Part shown: one piece after another, positions 19,431-31,773 of the stretch
Layout: every line of letters begins with the position of its first letter
Position numbering within the stretch: the stretch's first letter is position 1
Assembly (NCBI RefSeq): GCF_963576675.1
Contig: NC_088910.1
Coordinates: forward strand, 109,830,807-109,894,806
DNA: 64,000 nucleotides
DNA from: Euphorbia lathyris
Lineage: Eukaryota; Streptophyta; Magnoliopsida; Malpighiales; Euphorbiaceae
Reading direction: 5' to 3'
Program-made: the position numbers and the translations under genes
The notes under the pieces: generated by a model
The model's input: only the letters and a program-made list of their open reading frames with translations
Database searches by the model: none
Told to the model about the DNA's origin: nothing

Positions 19431-19912
19431 AAAAAATATATAAGTTCAATTCTATCCCAATGTCCCAATTTTTTTTAATAAAAAAATAGGTTTGATTTTA
19501 GTTGTTGACAATGTTGTATTCGAAGCGTCCTCGGAACCCGTCTTCAAATAACCTACAAAAAAATAGACAGTCAGAAAGGGCCCTTCATCCGACGAACCTG
19601 CTTCGATGCCTAAGTAAGCAATGGTTTAGAAGGGTTTAAAGCGATTGAATACCACACAAGAGTGATGTTAACGTACCTTTAGAGTTTTACTATACCTGTC
19701 TATTTATAGTGCTTAATGAATGCTTCTTCTTCTAGACAACATTCTTCTATTAGGAAATATCATTCTTTTAATGATGGACAGTTTTTCTTTAATGACTCTT
19801 AAATGGCAAACAAGGCTCTTAATAACTCTTAGTGGCATGTAGTTTCTGGAAGCTGTTGGGTCCGAAGGCTCTTAATGCCCAACATGGTCACTTGATCTGA
19901 AGGCTCTTAATG
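19431..19912 (-). mobile_element. Probable LTR remnant, left part
   Basis: From about 19505 the sequence resembles an LTR read on the minus strand: a TATA box (reverse complement CTATAAATAG near 19699), followed in that direction by an A-rich R/U5-like stretch. It is cut at 19912 by the CACTA element and continues at 33504. No internal retrotransposon genes remain next to it. The family is uncertain. Confidence 0.4.
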
Positions 19913-20339
19913 CACTATGTCATTTTCCCTTTCACATGACACAAGATACATGACATACATTTGTTTTCATGTCGTCTGATATTTTTTCGTGACAGTATTT
20001 TAAAATTCTGTCATCTGAAGGCTTAGTTAAAAACGCGTTCGATTCTCATGTGACGCTACTATGATAGTCTTCTGTCATCGCAAAGAAACGCGATTTTGAC
20101 AAAAAATGTTTATCGCTTTCAGGTGACATTTATTAAATTGCACTGTCATTGTTGTAAAAGATAAAAAATCCAAAATTTTATACTTAGGCGCGCAGAGAAA
20201 AAAAGAGCAAAAAATTTAACGCGCGCCTAAAACTCAAAACCTAAATTCGATTCCCCCCTTTCTCTTTTCTAATTTCATCTTCTCTTTTTTATCTCTACAT
20301 CTTTTTTCCTCAAACTAAAGATCTCGAGGTAGTTTGTCT

Positions 20340-21100
20340 CTTCCCTCCTCTCAACAAAGCTTTGATGGCATCAGAGCTTAGAGCAGCCATGGTCTCCTTT
20401 TTCTGCTCTGCTTTCTATTCGTTCCTCATTTTTCTTCCGCTCTTAGAGAATCGATTTTAAAGGAGGTAAGGTTTTCCACATTTTGAATCCATTTTAAACT
20501 CTTTTCAAACCCTAAATCTTTTATGTTCTTCTTTTTCTTCTGAAAACCTAATCTTTTTCTTTTTCATCATGGTCTCCTACCAGCGACAACATCGCTCTTC
20601 TATCTTGAGACGGTGGTGACTAGAAGGATACCTGGAAATGGTGCCAACAACTCCCCAGTAAGTAGATTTAGTAGCTTCAACAGGTTAGGTTAGTTAATTA
20701 TATCTCAGTTTCTCAATTCAGCGATGGTGCGAATCAGCTGCATTTGTCTGTGCTATTATGCTTTTAATTATGAGTTTCACAATTGATAGCTTGCATAAAC
20801 CTGTGTTTTGGGATCCAGGTTTATGGAAATTGTGTTTATTGATATTTACAATCATCTGCAATAGATTGATTTCTCAACTCTTTACAATGTTTATATTATT
20901 GCTCATTTGGAGGTTTTAGGTTTATGAAAGAGCTCTTTATTTTGGGTATGGAATAAGGAAAAGTGTTCTGTTGTAGGGGTGGAATGTAAATTGATGAATG
21001 TTGTACTTATTGGTTGCAGAGATCTTCCCTTTCAGTGATTAAAGGTCCGCGCTTTGTGCTGGAAGAGATTCAGGTGTGTTTCTGGTATTACACTTTTTGC
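20340..21100 (+). pseudogene. Possible 5' exons of a chimeric captured gene
   Basis: Pyrimidine-rich leader-like sequence followed by an open stretch from an ATG near 20365, then a well-formed exon-like block at 21021-21073 bounded by TTGCAG and GTGTGT (reading Arg-Ser-Ser-Leu-Ser-Val-Ile-Lys-Gly-Pro). I do not recognise its source gene. It lies upstream of, and in the same orientation as, the V-ATPase exons, so it could be another captured fragment. Expression is unknown. Confidence 0.35.
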
Positions 21101-21485
21101 AGAAACCTGACATGTGAACTCTAGCTACAAGACATGAAAAGTTGATATTCAGTTTGTATTTGTAATTCATGATCTTTCTAACTTCTAAAGCCTGGCAAAG
21201 AGAGTAGTAGTTTCCCTTTGTATTTTCTTACACGTATACTATTTGCTCTCTAGAGTTTCAAGTTGATTGAACTTTTCCAAATATTTTTTTTCCTGAGTTG
21301 GTGTTTAGATTTTGGTAGAACCTGCCTTGGATTTTTTATGCGCTTGAATGGGAATGTGCTTGAGATGATTACTGTTGGACACTAGTATTGTTACTTTGAT
21401 TTATGCCAAATAAAGTGTAGACTATGTGGTAGATGCTACATTTCTATTTACCAGTGCAGAATGAAGATATGTTAATTTTTATGAA

Positions 21486-22112
<627 letters not shown>

Positions 22113-22796
22113 GTAGGTGTCCCATTCCAAAATTTCTTTTATTGTGTGTTTGCCCAAGGTTCTCAAATTATTATAATCTGGAATTGCATCAAACTATTGA
22201 AGGTATGATATGGATGGAGATTATGAGATATATGAGATCGTTGTTGTTTAATGATATTTTTTGGATCTCAGTCTTCTCTACAAATAGCATTTTCTCAGTC
22301 TTCAACTGTACATAATCCCTTGATACCATTAGAATTGAAACTTCAAGTCTTTTATTTTCAAATCTCATTAAGGGATCTCTTAAGACCCAAAATTTCATTT
22401 TCAAGATGGACATCTCTTACTAGCACAACCACTTGACTACCCATCACAGTAAACTCCAATCCACTACTCTTTTGACTAGCATCAAATTAGAGCTTCATTA
22501 TCACTGCATTATTAAAGGTTAAAGAAAATAACTAGAACCAAACATGATATGAGATTAGGTTTCTTATATAGTTAAATGTTAGTTTTGTAATGAGAAACCT
22601 TTGGTTAGGATTGTGATCTTCATATATGCACACGTTTATTGTTATATATAAAGGTTATTTGCACATTATTTGCAATCTACTTTGGTCCTATATACAGGTT
22701 CATAGAAGAGGTAAAAACCAAAAAAACAATGACAAGATTCTTATAAGAAAATGTCATCTTACTTTCTATCTAACAATACAGAACTGATAACAAACT
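22113..22796. other. CACTA interior without recognisable gene
   Basis: Follows the last V-ATPase exon: probable remains of the next intron, then AT-rich sequence up to the Sirevirus insertion. Short open frames here (22189-22436 region) overlap on both strands and show no known domain. Confidence 0.5.
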
Positions 22797-24144
22797 TGTT
22801 GGTCCCTTGTTTAGTTGCAAGTATAGTTCCAAGGGGGGGTTAGGAACTATTTAAACTTTTTTCGCAATTTAGGCAGACTTCTTTTTCTAAAGAAAAAGGT
22901 TTGAACAGCGGCGCAGAGTAAACAGCAAGATACTGGCTTAGTCAACAGGTGACTAGGTCAGTTCCTCAGCTTGAGTCAGGAGATAGCACTTGGAGTCTAT
23001 TCCTGAACTCAGACGTTCAACGCGCACAACTCAACTTGACCTCTTTACTTGGTCAGTTTTGATTATTTAAAGCAAGCAATATAAATTAGGAGTTAAGGTT
23101 TAGAAATACTTCACTCAGCAGATTTATCCAGGTTCGGCTTCTTCTAAGCCTACGTCCTGTCCCCGGAACACTTCCGAGATTTCGAATTCTCTACTGAGCT
23201 CTTTAAAGGTAGAGCCTCAAACCTTTTACAATATCAGCAATTGAGTATGACAAGAGTACCTTCCTCTATACTTCTACTCAATCCTAATCTCTCCGCTGAG
23301 TACTTAAAACCGAGTACCCAGCCTCTCCTTTCTACTTCTAGAAATGATAAAGATTTGTCCTAAACAACAATTGCTAGAACACCTTAGATGATTGAAGATC
23401 AATCACTCTAGACTTTTACACAAATGAATAAACTTGTAGTGTAAGAATTTGCTTTGCTTTTGATGGAGAACTTTTATATACGTTTGGTCAGCGCAACGGC
23501 TTTTGCTCAAAGTTCTCTGAAGAATGTGGATTCTGAATGCTCTATTTATAGAGAGCTATGAGAGCTTCTGGTTATTTCGAATTTCGAAATAACCGTTGGA
23601 GGGAAACGGCTACAAGTCGCTTTCACTGAGTCTGCCAGCAGTTCTCTTTAGCCAATCAGATTCCAGCGTCTTCTGTTCTTCGGTCAGTGAGTCAGTATGT
23701 TCCACCATTTTGGGTAATGTCAACCAGACAGCTTGTTGTGTCTTCTGACCTTTACCTAATGAGGAAATACTTTGTCTGGAAGCTGTCTTATGGTCAGTAG
23801 CTGTCCTGCACGTTTTGTCGAGACAGCTCAGCAGCTTCATACCGAAGTTGTCTACGTGGATCTTCTTGATCCTTCTTTACTCAGCATGCGTTTCATCACT
23901 TTAACGGCGACGTTTTGGAGATACGCGGGCTGAGTGATCTTTGGCTTGTTTGACTTGGGCCTTGATTTCCATATAGGGCTTGAGCCTTATGATCTTTATG
24001 TCTTATGATAAATTATAAACTCAACATTGAACAAACACATTAGTAACACTAAATCAAAGCATTTAAACTTAGTGTGTTATAGAATATTTACTTTCACTTA
24101 ATTAATTTTGTCAAATCAAAATCCTGTGGAAAGGTGTTTCAACA
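22797..24144 (-). repeat. 3' LTR of Sirevirus 1
   Basis: 1348 bases, starting TGTTGAAACACC and ending GGGACCAACA on the minus strand, with a 5-base inverted TGTTG/CAACA end. It pairs with 31774-33119. A 76-codon frame occurs at the same place in both LTRs but has no support as a gene. Confidence 0.95.
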
Positions 24145-24680
24145 AACTCCCCCATTTTGATGTTGGCAAAACTAATCAGCAAGGAACTCAGTATGAGCTC
24201 CTCCATGATAGTTGAGCTTTTTAATTAAGTGAACTCCCCCGTAAGGATAGAACTACTGACTTAGTTTTATTCTAAACATTCTAAGGTTTAGCTGAATAAG
24301 CCTAAGATCAGTTTTCAGTTATAGGTCAACTTATGGGTCATATTCTATTTTACTCGGTATTCAGCGGAAGTGATGTATAGTGACGGAGCGCTGAGTAAAT
24401 CATTTGTTCAATGGTTTATATTTGACAAGTTCAAACATTTATATGCAGCATGCATTTATATAATACTTGGCATTTGATGGATGAATAATCAATAATTTAA
24501 ATTCGAATGCAAGTATTTCAGAAGAAGTTAGGCATATTGTTTAAAACAAAACAACAAACAAGAAAAACATTACAAAACAAGATAACAAAATAAACTTCTT
24601 CTTCCTAACTTCTAACACTCTAGTTTCTTTCACTTAGAGTTCCTTCTCCTTAGTTGCCACTTTTCTCCCCCGTTTTGCCA
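24145..24680 (-). other. Polypurine tract region of Sirevirus 1
   Basis: The true polypurine tract (AAAATGGGGGAGTT on the minus strand) lies at about 24145-24158, directly against the 3' LTR. Similar G5-containing purine tracts recur near 24232 and 24664, the last inside the end of ORF3. Repeated tracts of this kind are a known Sirevirus trait. The rest of the stretch is non-coding. Confidence 0.75.
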
Positions 24681-26275
24681 GCATCAGCAGTAGGCAAATC
24701 AACGGTAGGGGCAGGAGAATTGGCCTGATCCTGCAGCACACGTATTTGACCCTCCAAGGAATTCATGTGACTGACCATAGTCAGCATGAGTTCGGTCATT
24801 TTGGTCAGTTGAGCATGTGGTGGTGGCTGCGGCTGGACAGAGGAGAAGTGATTGATCAAATCATGGATTTCACGCAGAATATGGTGAGTGACAGGTGGAT
24901 GAGAGGACTGAGCATGAGTTGGTGGAGGATGGGCTTGTTTTTGAAGCAGAGTGTTAGCTGAGGCGATGACACGCCGTCCTGACTCAGTGGCACCTAGATG
25001 TGCATATTTGGCAGGAGTGGGCTCACACTGAGTGCCTTGTGTAGTGACAGGACTACAAGGCTTGTTGACCTTAGGTGCTGAGTTGCTTTGAGCTTGAGGT
25101 GGGAGTGGAGCTTCTTTTGGACTCGCAGGGGTTTTGGCTTGTTTCTCACTTGGAGGAACAGAGGCTTGTTTTTGTGGAGACCCCTCTTGGGTAATGTGGG
25201 GCTCAAGAACAGATTCTGCTTCTGTTCTCAGTTTCTTCTTAGCTGACTCAGCTGGGTCCTGATCAGCTTTCCTCTTGTTTCTTTCCATCAGCCTTACCTT
25301 TCTCGGGACAGTACGAATATCCTTCGAGCAGGCTCCCTTTTTCTTCTTCTTCTCAGCTTCAGCAATCTCAGATGGCATAGTAGAAGGATTCTCAGTTTGA
25401 GGTTCATTGGTTGGTTCTGTACCCTCAGCAGTGTGTGCAGCTTCAGCCATAACATCATCTATAATGGCATCCAGGTTTGTCAGATTTTCCATTTCTCCAA
25501 TGGGTTGCTCACCCTCAGCCATAGGATCCTCCTCCTCAGAGGTTTCATTCTCATCATACCCTTTCAGGGGTTGGCTGTGTGATAGTCCATTCAGTAGACG
25601 TGCTGTGATAGCAGTTCCTGTTGAACTTATTTCATCAACAGTTTCTATGTTCTGGTCTTGTATTATCCGGGTGATGAGAGAACCTAAACGTAGCTTCCTT
25701 CCACTTCGTTGAAAGGCTCCTACCAGAAATACAGGTAGATTGAATGGAGTGCTGGTCAGCATATGCCAGATGAAACACTGTTCAAAGTTAGAGGCAAATG
25801 AGGGAGAGCTGAGTTTAGGGAAGATAAAGTTGGTCAGCAAGAAGTGGGCCATCTTCTGATTTTTGCCCATGCAGGTGCTGGGTACTTCTCCCTTGTAGTT
25901 TCTGGGTTTACAGAACCCCTTCATCTTTTCTGTGATGGCTTTTGGTATCGGCTCCTTTGTTGTCCTGAACTGAATCCCTGTATTTGGTATCTCTAGCAAT
26001 GTGGCTAGATATTCAGGGGTTATCACTATCTTTTGACCCTTGACTGTGGTCTCTAGGTAGTCAGAGTTATCTGTATCAACATGCAGGTTGGAGTAGAACT
26101 CTCTCACCATTGTGGGATAGGTTTGACCGGAAAGAGAGAAGAGACCTGTCCATTTGTTGTTTTTGATCCATTCACAGAATGGAGTCTCTGAAGAGATGAA
26201 ATCAGGATGGAAGAATCGACTCCTTAGTACCTCTTGATTCTTGGCCCAAGAGTGTACTTTGAACATTTTTCTCAT
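24650..26275 (-). CDS. Sirevirus ORF3 (extra ORF between pol and 3' LTR), 541 aa
   Basis: Sense-oriented third ORF. Residues ~1-220 form a conserved globular domain, closely matched by the N-terminal part of the ORF at 57271-60210 (shared stretches such as Phe-Cys-Glu-Trp-Ile and Leu-Phe-Ser-Leu-Ser-Gly). It resembles the domain annotated in plants as a putative transposon protein. Residues ~235-430 are low-complexity, acidic then Lys/Pro-rich. Residues ~475-515 are helical. The C-terminus ends in a Gly-Lys-Thr-Gly-Glu motif shared with the other copies. No transmembrane segments of an envelope protein are evident. Function unknown. Confidence 0.8.
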   Translation of the reverse strand: MRKMFKVHSWAKNQEVLRSRFFHPDFISSETPFCEWIKNNKWTGLFSLSGQTYPTMVREFYSNLHVDTDNSDYLETTVKGQKIVITPEYLATLLEIPNTGIQFRTTKEPIPKAITEKMKGFCKPRNYKGEVPSTCMGKNQKMAHFLLTNFIFPKLSSPSFASNFEQCFIWHMLTSTPFNLPVFLVGAFQRSGRKLRLGSLITRIIQDQNIETVDEISSTGTAITARLLNGLSHSQPLKGYDENETSEEEDPMAEGEQPIGEMENLTNLDAIIDDVMAEAAHTAEGTEPTNEPQTENPSTMPSEIAEAEKKKKKGACSKDIRTVPRKVRLMERNKRKADQDPAESAKKKLRTEAESVLEPHITQEGSPQKQASVPPSEKQAKTPASPKEAPLPPQAQSNSAPKVNKPCSPVTTQGTQCEPTPAKYAHLGATESGRRVIASANTLLQKQAHPPPTHAQSSHPPVTHHILREIHDLINHFSSVQPQPPPHAQLTKMTELMLTMVSHMNSLEGQIRVLQDQANSPAPTVDLPTADAGKTGEKSGN

Positions 26276-26820
26276 TAGGCTAGTTGAAGGACCAGCCTGG
26301 TCAGAGGATTTGAGAGTTGGAGAGAAATAACTTTCGTTTCTAAGACATTTTTGAAGTTTTGACGCTCTTTGGAAAATTTAGAAGCTTTCTTAGGGTTCAA
26401 TGTATATGTGACGAGGGTAGTGGGTTAGTATTTACTATTTATAGATTTTATGGTTTAGGGTTCCGTTTGAATTTTATCCAGTTTTGCTCTGGGTTGTCCA
26501 ATCGGCAGAAACCCTGACACTTATGACACTATTAAGACGTTATTCGGCGCATGCGCAGTACAGGTGTCACTTCGCGTGTAGTGACATTAAATGCTAATAA
26601 GTGCTTTTACTTAGCGTTTGTTGATATAAACGTTTCATATTCTAAGTAGTCAGTGCATTCTTTAAGGATGGTTTTTAGTTCAAGTTCGAAAACTAATTTA
26701 CTCAGTGTGCAAGATTACTCAGTATTGTATATTCAGTCAGTTTCAATGACATACTCAGCAAACAATAAATCATTCAGCATGTAATTCATTCAGCATTCAA
26801 TATTCATTTAGCACAGGAAT
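26276..26820 (-). other. Pol-ORF3 spacer of Sirevirus 1
   Basis: About 545 non-coding bases with many CTCAGT/ACTCAGCA-type short repeats, between the pol stop and the ORF3 start. A corresponding spacer lies at 60211-60813 in Sirevirus 2. It could hold a promoter or splice acceptor for ORF3; none can be identified by eye. Confidence 0.45.
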
Positions 26821-29800
26821 TTACTGAAGAGGATTAAACATACCAATTGCTTTTCTCAGTATGCTAAATTGCTCTCGTGCTAGAGGCTTTGTAAAGATAT
26901 CAGCAAGCTGCTCGTCTGTTGGCACATAAGTCAGCTTGATTTCTTTCTTGAGTACATGATCTCTGATGAAGTGATGTCTTATGCTGACATGTTTCATCCT
27001 GCTGTGTTGAACTGGGTTCTTTGAGAGGTCAATTGCACTTTTGTTGTCGCATTTGACTTCAATTGTCTTTGTTTGAACACCATAATCTTCAAGCTGTTGC
27101 TTAATCCAAAGGACCTGAGAAACACAGCTTCCAGCAGCAATATACTCAGCTTCAGTTGTGGACAGGGCTACTGACGCCTGCTTCTTGCTGAACTAAGATA
27201 CAAGACAGCTTCCTAGGAATTGGCATCCTCCAGAGGTGCTTTTTCTTTCCAGCTTGTCTCGTCCATAGTCAGCGTCAGTGTATCCGATGAGTGTAAAGTC
27301 ATGAGTGTTTGGATACCACAGACCTGCATTTACTGAGCTTTGCAAATATCTAAGGATCCTTTTTACGGCTATGTAATGGGATTCCTTAGGGTTAGCTTGA
27401 TATCTAGCACAATAACATACTGAGAATTGAATGTCCGGTCTACTTGCTGTTAAGTAAAGTAAAGAGCCAATCATACCTCGGTATAACTTGCTGTCTACTG
27501 ACTTACCATTCTCATCAGCACAAAGGACAGTGTCAGTGCCCATAGGAGTGGATATTGGCTTACAATGTTCTAGTTCATATTTCTTCAATATCTCCTTGGC
27601 ATATTTAGCTTGACTTATGAATATGCCATTCTTTCCTTGCTTGATTTGAAGTCCGAGGAAGAAGTTGAGTTCTCCCATCATTGACATTTCGAATTCAGTC
27701 TGCATTTGTTTGCTAAATTCCTTGCACATAGATTCATTAGTAGCACCGAATATAATATCATCTACATATATTTGTGCCAGCAGGGTATCTTTACCCTTTC
27801 TCTTAATGAATAAGGTTGTATCAGCTTGACCCCTGACGTAACCTCTAGTCAGTAAAAAGTTGGTCAGCCTCTCATACCAAGCACGTGGTGCTTGCTTGAG
27901 TCCATACAGAGCCTTTTTGAGTTTGTAAACGTGGTTTGGGAACTTAGAATCCTCAAACCCTGGAGGCTGATTTACATAGACCTCCTCGTCTATTACTCCA
28001 TTAAGAAAGGCACTTTTGACATCCATTTGAAACAGTTTAAAGTTCATGTAAGATGCATATGCACATAAAATCCTAATAGCTTCTAGCCTTGCCACTGGGG
28101 CAAAGGTCTCACCATAGTCAATACCTTCTTGCTGACTGTAGCCCTGAGCTACAAGTCTTGCCTTGTTTCTGACTACGTTTCCTTGCTCATCTAGCTTGTT
28201 CCTGAAGACCCATCTCGTTCCAATGGTCTTTTGGCTCCTAGGATGTGGCACTAGCTCCCATACATTATTTCTCCTGAACTGATTGAGTTCCTCTTGCATG
28301 GCATTCATCCAGAATTCGTCATCCTCAGCTTCGGCAAAGTTCTTCGGCTCAAGTACTGAGATAAAAGCTACATTGCCGAGATACTTCCTTAGTTGATTTC
28401 TTGTCATCAGCGTATTTCCAGCTGAGTCAAGAATTGCATTTTCTGAATGCCCTCTTGGGACTCTTATCTCCTTTGATAGACTTGTGTCTTGTTCTATCTG
28501 TGTTTCAACATTCTCTGCAGAAGTAGATAGGTCAGTGAAAGTAATTTTAGGTTCACTCTTACTCTTGGTCAGCCGTTTTATGAAGGACTCAGTAGCTGGT
28601 TCTTGATCAGCAGGTGCTGAGTTTGGTTCATCTTCTGTCAGCGGCTGGTATCTTCCTGCAGGGTTAGTTTCATCGAATTGCACATGTATAGATTCTTCTA
28701 ATACTTGAGTTCTCTTATTAAAAACTCTGTATGCTTTACTGTTTGTTGAGTAGCCTAGAAAGATAGCCTCATCAGCTTTTGAATCAAATTTGGCTAAGCT
28801 ATCTTTGGTATTTAAAATAAAACACCTACAGCCAAAGGCACGAAAGTATCCAATGTTGGGCTTTCGTCCTTTCCAAAGTTCATATGGGGTTTTCTTAAGT
28901 ATAGGTCTAACTAAAGCCCTATTCAGAATATAGCATGCTGTGTTGACAGCTTCTCCCCAAAAATACTTTGGAAGCCTATGCTCATCCAGCATTGTCCTGG
29001 CAATCTCAACCAGAGTTCTGTTCTTCCTTTCAACAACCCCATTTTGCTGAGGCGTTCTAGGAGCAGAGAAATTGTGGTCAATGCCGCTGGCTTCATAGAA
29101 TTCAACAAACTTTTGGTTCTTGAATTCTCCACCATTATCACTACGGATATGAGCTAATTTTAGGTCTTTCTCATTTTCAATTTTTCTAACCAAGTTTGAA
29201 AATGTCTCAAAAGTCTCATCCTTACTGGTCAGCAGGATAACCCATGTGTACCGAGAGAAATCATCTACAATAACCAAGGAAAACCTTCTTCCACCCAGAC
29301 TCAGCGGCTGGACTGGACCAAAGAGATCCAAGTGTAGCATTTCTAACGGACGCTTAGTTGAGACAATGTTTTTACTTTGAAAAGATTGCTTGGTTTGTTT
29401 TCCAGCTTGGCAGGCATGGCATAATTGATCTTTTTGAAATTTAAGTTCAGGCAGTCCCTCAACCAATTGCTTTCTTGCTAATTTGGCCAGGAGGTCCATG
29501 CTTACATGACCAAGTCTCCTGTGCCATAGCCAGGAATTTTCTTCCTTTGTGACTAAGCATACAGTTTTTGAAAACTTCTTTTCGAGGTTTAGCATAAAGA
29601 CATTGTCTATCCGAGGGGCAGTTAAGATTAACTCATTAGTTTTACCCTCGTATATTTTACATCCAGTAGCATCAAATATAACTTTTCTCCCATTGTCACA
29701 TAGCTGAGCTACGCTGAGTAAGTTATATTTGAGTCCGCTGACTAGGGAGACAGATTCAATAGTAGGGTTACCTCCGACGGTTCCTGAGCCTACTATCTTA

Positions 29801-29913
29801 CCCTTCTTGTTGTCTCCAAAACTTACACTCCCTCCTCGTTTACGTTCAAACGTGATGAATTGAGTTTCATCACCCGTCATATGCCTTGAGCATGCGCTGT
29901 CAATATACCACAT
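26821..29913 (-). pseudogene. pol: Copia pol (protease-integrase-RT-RNase H), one nonsense codon
   Basis: One reading frame of 1031 codons broken only by a TAG at 27193-27195, where the motif Leu-Val-Ser-Trp requires TGG. Order: protease remnant at the N-terminus (Asp5-Ser-Ala, close to the Copia Asp-Ser-Gly/Ala-Cys pattern); GAG-pre-integrase HH-CC region; integrase with Asp, Asp and Glu residues (Arg-Ser-Asp-Asn-Gly-Gly-Glu-Phe); RT with YVDD at 716-719; RNase H with Tyr-Thr-Asp-Ala-Asp. Domain order integrase before RT defines Copia. The stop removes the last third of RNase H. Gag lies upstream in another frame. Confidence 0.93.
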
Positions 29914-29972
29914 TTTTTACTTCTCGGCACATCTCAGGCTTACCTGCATTGTAATCAGTTTCCTTTAGGTAC

Positions 29973-31709
29973 CTAATTCTTTTTGGGTCCTGACTTGTTA
30001 GGTTCAACAGGTAAAGCATCATATTTTATTTTGTGGCGACATACATTAATAGTGTGGCCACTTTTTCCACAGAAGTCACAACTGACTTTCTGTTTAGGAC
30101 TCTTTACTGACTTGTCAGCACCCCAGTGCTGAGCGTGCCAGCACACCTTAGTGGTGTGTCCTAACTTCCCACAAAAGTCACACTGGACTCTTCGCTGGGG
30201 ATTTCGTCTCTGCTGAGTACCTTGGTACTGAGTACCTTGATACTTAGTTCTCAGAGGAAAATTATTTTTGTTTGGAACCTTTAGTTGGTTCTGAATGGTT
30301 GTGACATCCTTCCTCAGTTTCTTGGAAACTGACTGGACTTCAACTACAGACTCATGAATGGTTTTCATATTTTCATGCAAAACTGAGTTGTCTTGAAGAA
30401 GGTATCTGAGGTCACTCAGTTTGACCTCTTCCACTTCGTCACAGCGCCTGCTGAGTGCTCTAACCTTTTTATTACACTTCTTAACAAGTGTATAGAGATC
30501 ACTCAGGGCATTAACCATATCGTTTCTGAGCTGGGGAAGAGAAATTACCTCATTTGATTGCTCGTCATCATCTGATGCGATGGATGGGTTAGCATGCTCA
30601 GAGACGCATGGCTCAGCAAGTTCGTCAGCCATAAAGCATATCTTCGCTGACTCGGTGGCCTCAGTTTCTGTTGATGAAGATTCATCACTGTCACTCCAAG
30701 TAGCCACCATTGCCTTCTTCCCACTCTTCTTGTCTTTCCTCAGCGTGGGGCAGTTTGACTTAATATGGCCAGCTTGATGGCACTCAAAGCATGTAATGGG
30801 CTTTGAGCTGTCCTTTCTGTATTTGCTGTCGCTTGAGTCAGCCTTATACTTATCAAACTTTTTGTAAGGCTTTTTAGAATATTTGTCGTTCTTCCTGAAC
30901 AGCCTCTTCATCTTTCTTGTGAACATGGCCATCTCCTCATCATCAGTTGAACTCCCGTCAGTGGAGTCAGCCTTCATGACAAGTGACTTCTGCTTCTTGT
31001 CATCAGATTTTTCCTTCACCTCAAAGTTTTTTATGGATATCTCATGGGTCAGCAATGAACCGATGAGTTCGTCATATTTGTAGGTGGTTAAATCCTGAGC
31101 TTCCTCAACTGCTGTCTTCTTTGCTTGCCAGTCTTTTGGAAGACTCCTGAGTATCTTTTTGACTTGTTCTTCCTCAGTGAAGATTTTCCCAAGTCTCTTG
31201 AGCTCATTAATGATGTTGGTGAATCTTGCGTTCATGTCTGAAATGCCCTCATCATTGTTCATCTCGAACAGCTCGTACAGTCTCATCTGCTGATTCACCT
31301 TGGATTCTTTTACTTTGTTTGTTCCCTCGTAGGTGACTTCCAGCTTCTTCCAGATCTCTTGTGCCGACTCACAACCTAAGATTTTGTTATATTCTGCAGC
31401 ATCGAGCGCACAGTGAAGCATATTGATAGCCGAAGCATGGTTTTGAAGCTTCTTAAGATCATCCTCTGTCCATTTGGCCTCAGCTTTTATAACTGTTTGG
31501 CCAGCCACATCCTCAACAGGTACAAACGGCCCTTGGACTATAGATAGCCAGGCACTCATGTTTGTAGCCTGAATGAAGTTTTTCATCCTATTCTTCCAGA
31601 AGGTATAGTTTGACCCGAAGAATAGGGGAGGCCTAATAATGGACAGCCCCTCAGGCAGTATTTGAGTTGTTTGGTTTCCAGGGAGAAACCGAGTGCTGTT
31701 TTCGCCCAT
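29973..31709 (-). CDS. gag: Copia gag polyprotein, 578 aa
   Basis: Nucleocapsid/capsid protein forming the virus-like particle. Residues ~50-230 match the UBN2/retrotransposon gag capsid domain pattern. There are three CX2CX4HX4C zinc knuckles, at about 307-320, 510-523 and 544-557; two extra C-terminal knuckles are more than most Copia gags have. An acidic Ser/Glu region and a coiled-coil-like region (about 400-470) lie between. It ends 60 bases before the pol frame and in a different frame, so the gag-pol connection is broken or needs a shift. Confidence 0.92.
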   Translation of the reverse strand: MGENSTRFLPGNQTTQILPEGLSIIRPPLFFGSNYTFWKNRMKNFIQATNMSAWLSIVQGPFVPVEDVAGQTVIKAEAKWTEDDLKKLQNHASAINMLHCALDAAEYNKILGCESAQEIWKKLEVTYEGTNKVKESKVNQQMRLYELFEMNNDEGISDMNARFTNIINELKRLGKIFTEEEQVKKILRSLPKDWQAKKTAVEEAQDLTTYKYDELIGSLLTHEISIKNFEVKEKSDDKKQKSLVMKADSTDGSSTDDEEMAMFTRKMKRLFRKNDKYSKKPYKKFDKYKADSSDSKYRKDSSKPITCFECHQAGHIKSNCPTLRKDKKSGKKAMVATWSDSDESSSTETEATESAKICFMADELAEPCVSEHANPSIASDDDEQSNEVISLPQLRNDMVNALSDLYTLVKKCNKKVRALSRRCDEVEEVKLSDLRYLLQDNSVLHENMKTIHESVVEVQSVSKKLRKDVTTIQNQLKVPNKNNFPLRTKYQGTQYQGTQQRRNPQRRVQCDFCGKLGHTTKVCWHAQHWGADKSVKSPKQKVSCDFCGKSGHTINVCRHKIKYDALPVEPNKSGPKKN

Positions 31710-31758
31710 GGTAGGGATCAGCTTAAGGTTGTTAGACCTTTTAAAGTGAGCTTTTAGG

Positions 31759-31771
31759 CTCTGATACCACT
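31759..31771 (-). other. Primer-binding site of Sirevirus 1
   Basis: TGGTATCAGAGCC on the minus strand, two bases inside the 5' LTR; complementary to the 3' end of initiator tRNA-Met. Confidence 0.93.
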
Positions 31772-31773
31772 TG

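Noticed and set aside
23610..23840. 76-codon frame conserved at 32585-32815
   Set aside because: Both lie in the two LTRs of one young element; identity follows from LTR identity, and no domain is seen.
26276..26820. Dense ACTCAGT/CTGAGTA repeats as possible regulatory array
   Set aside because: The same words are scattered over all Sirevirus LTRs and spacers, so they look like a compositional habit of the family rather than one specific site.
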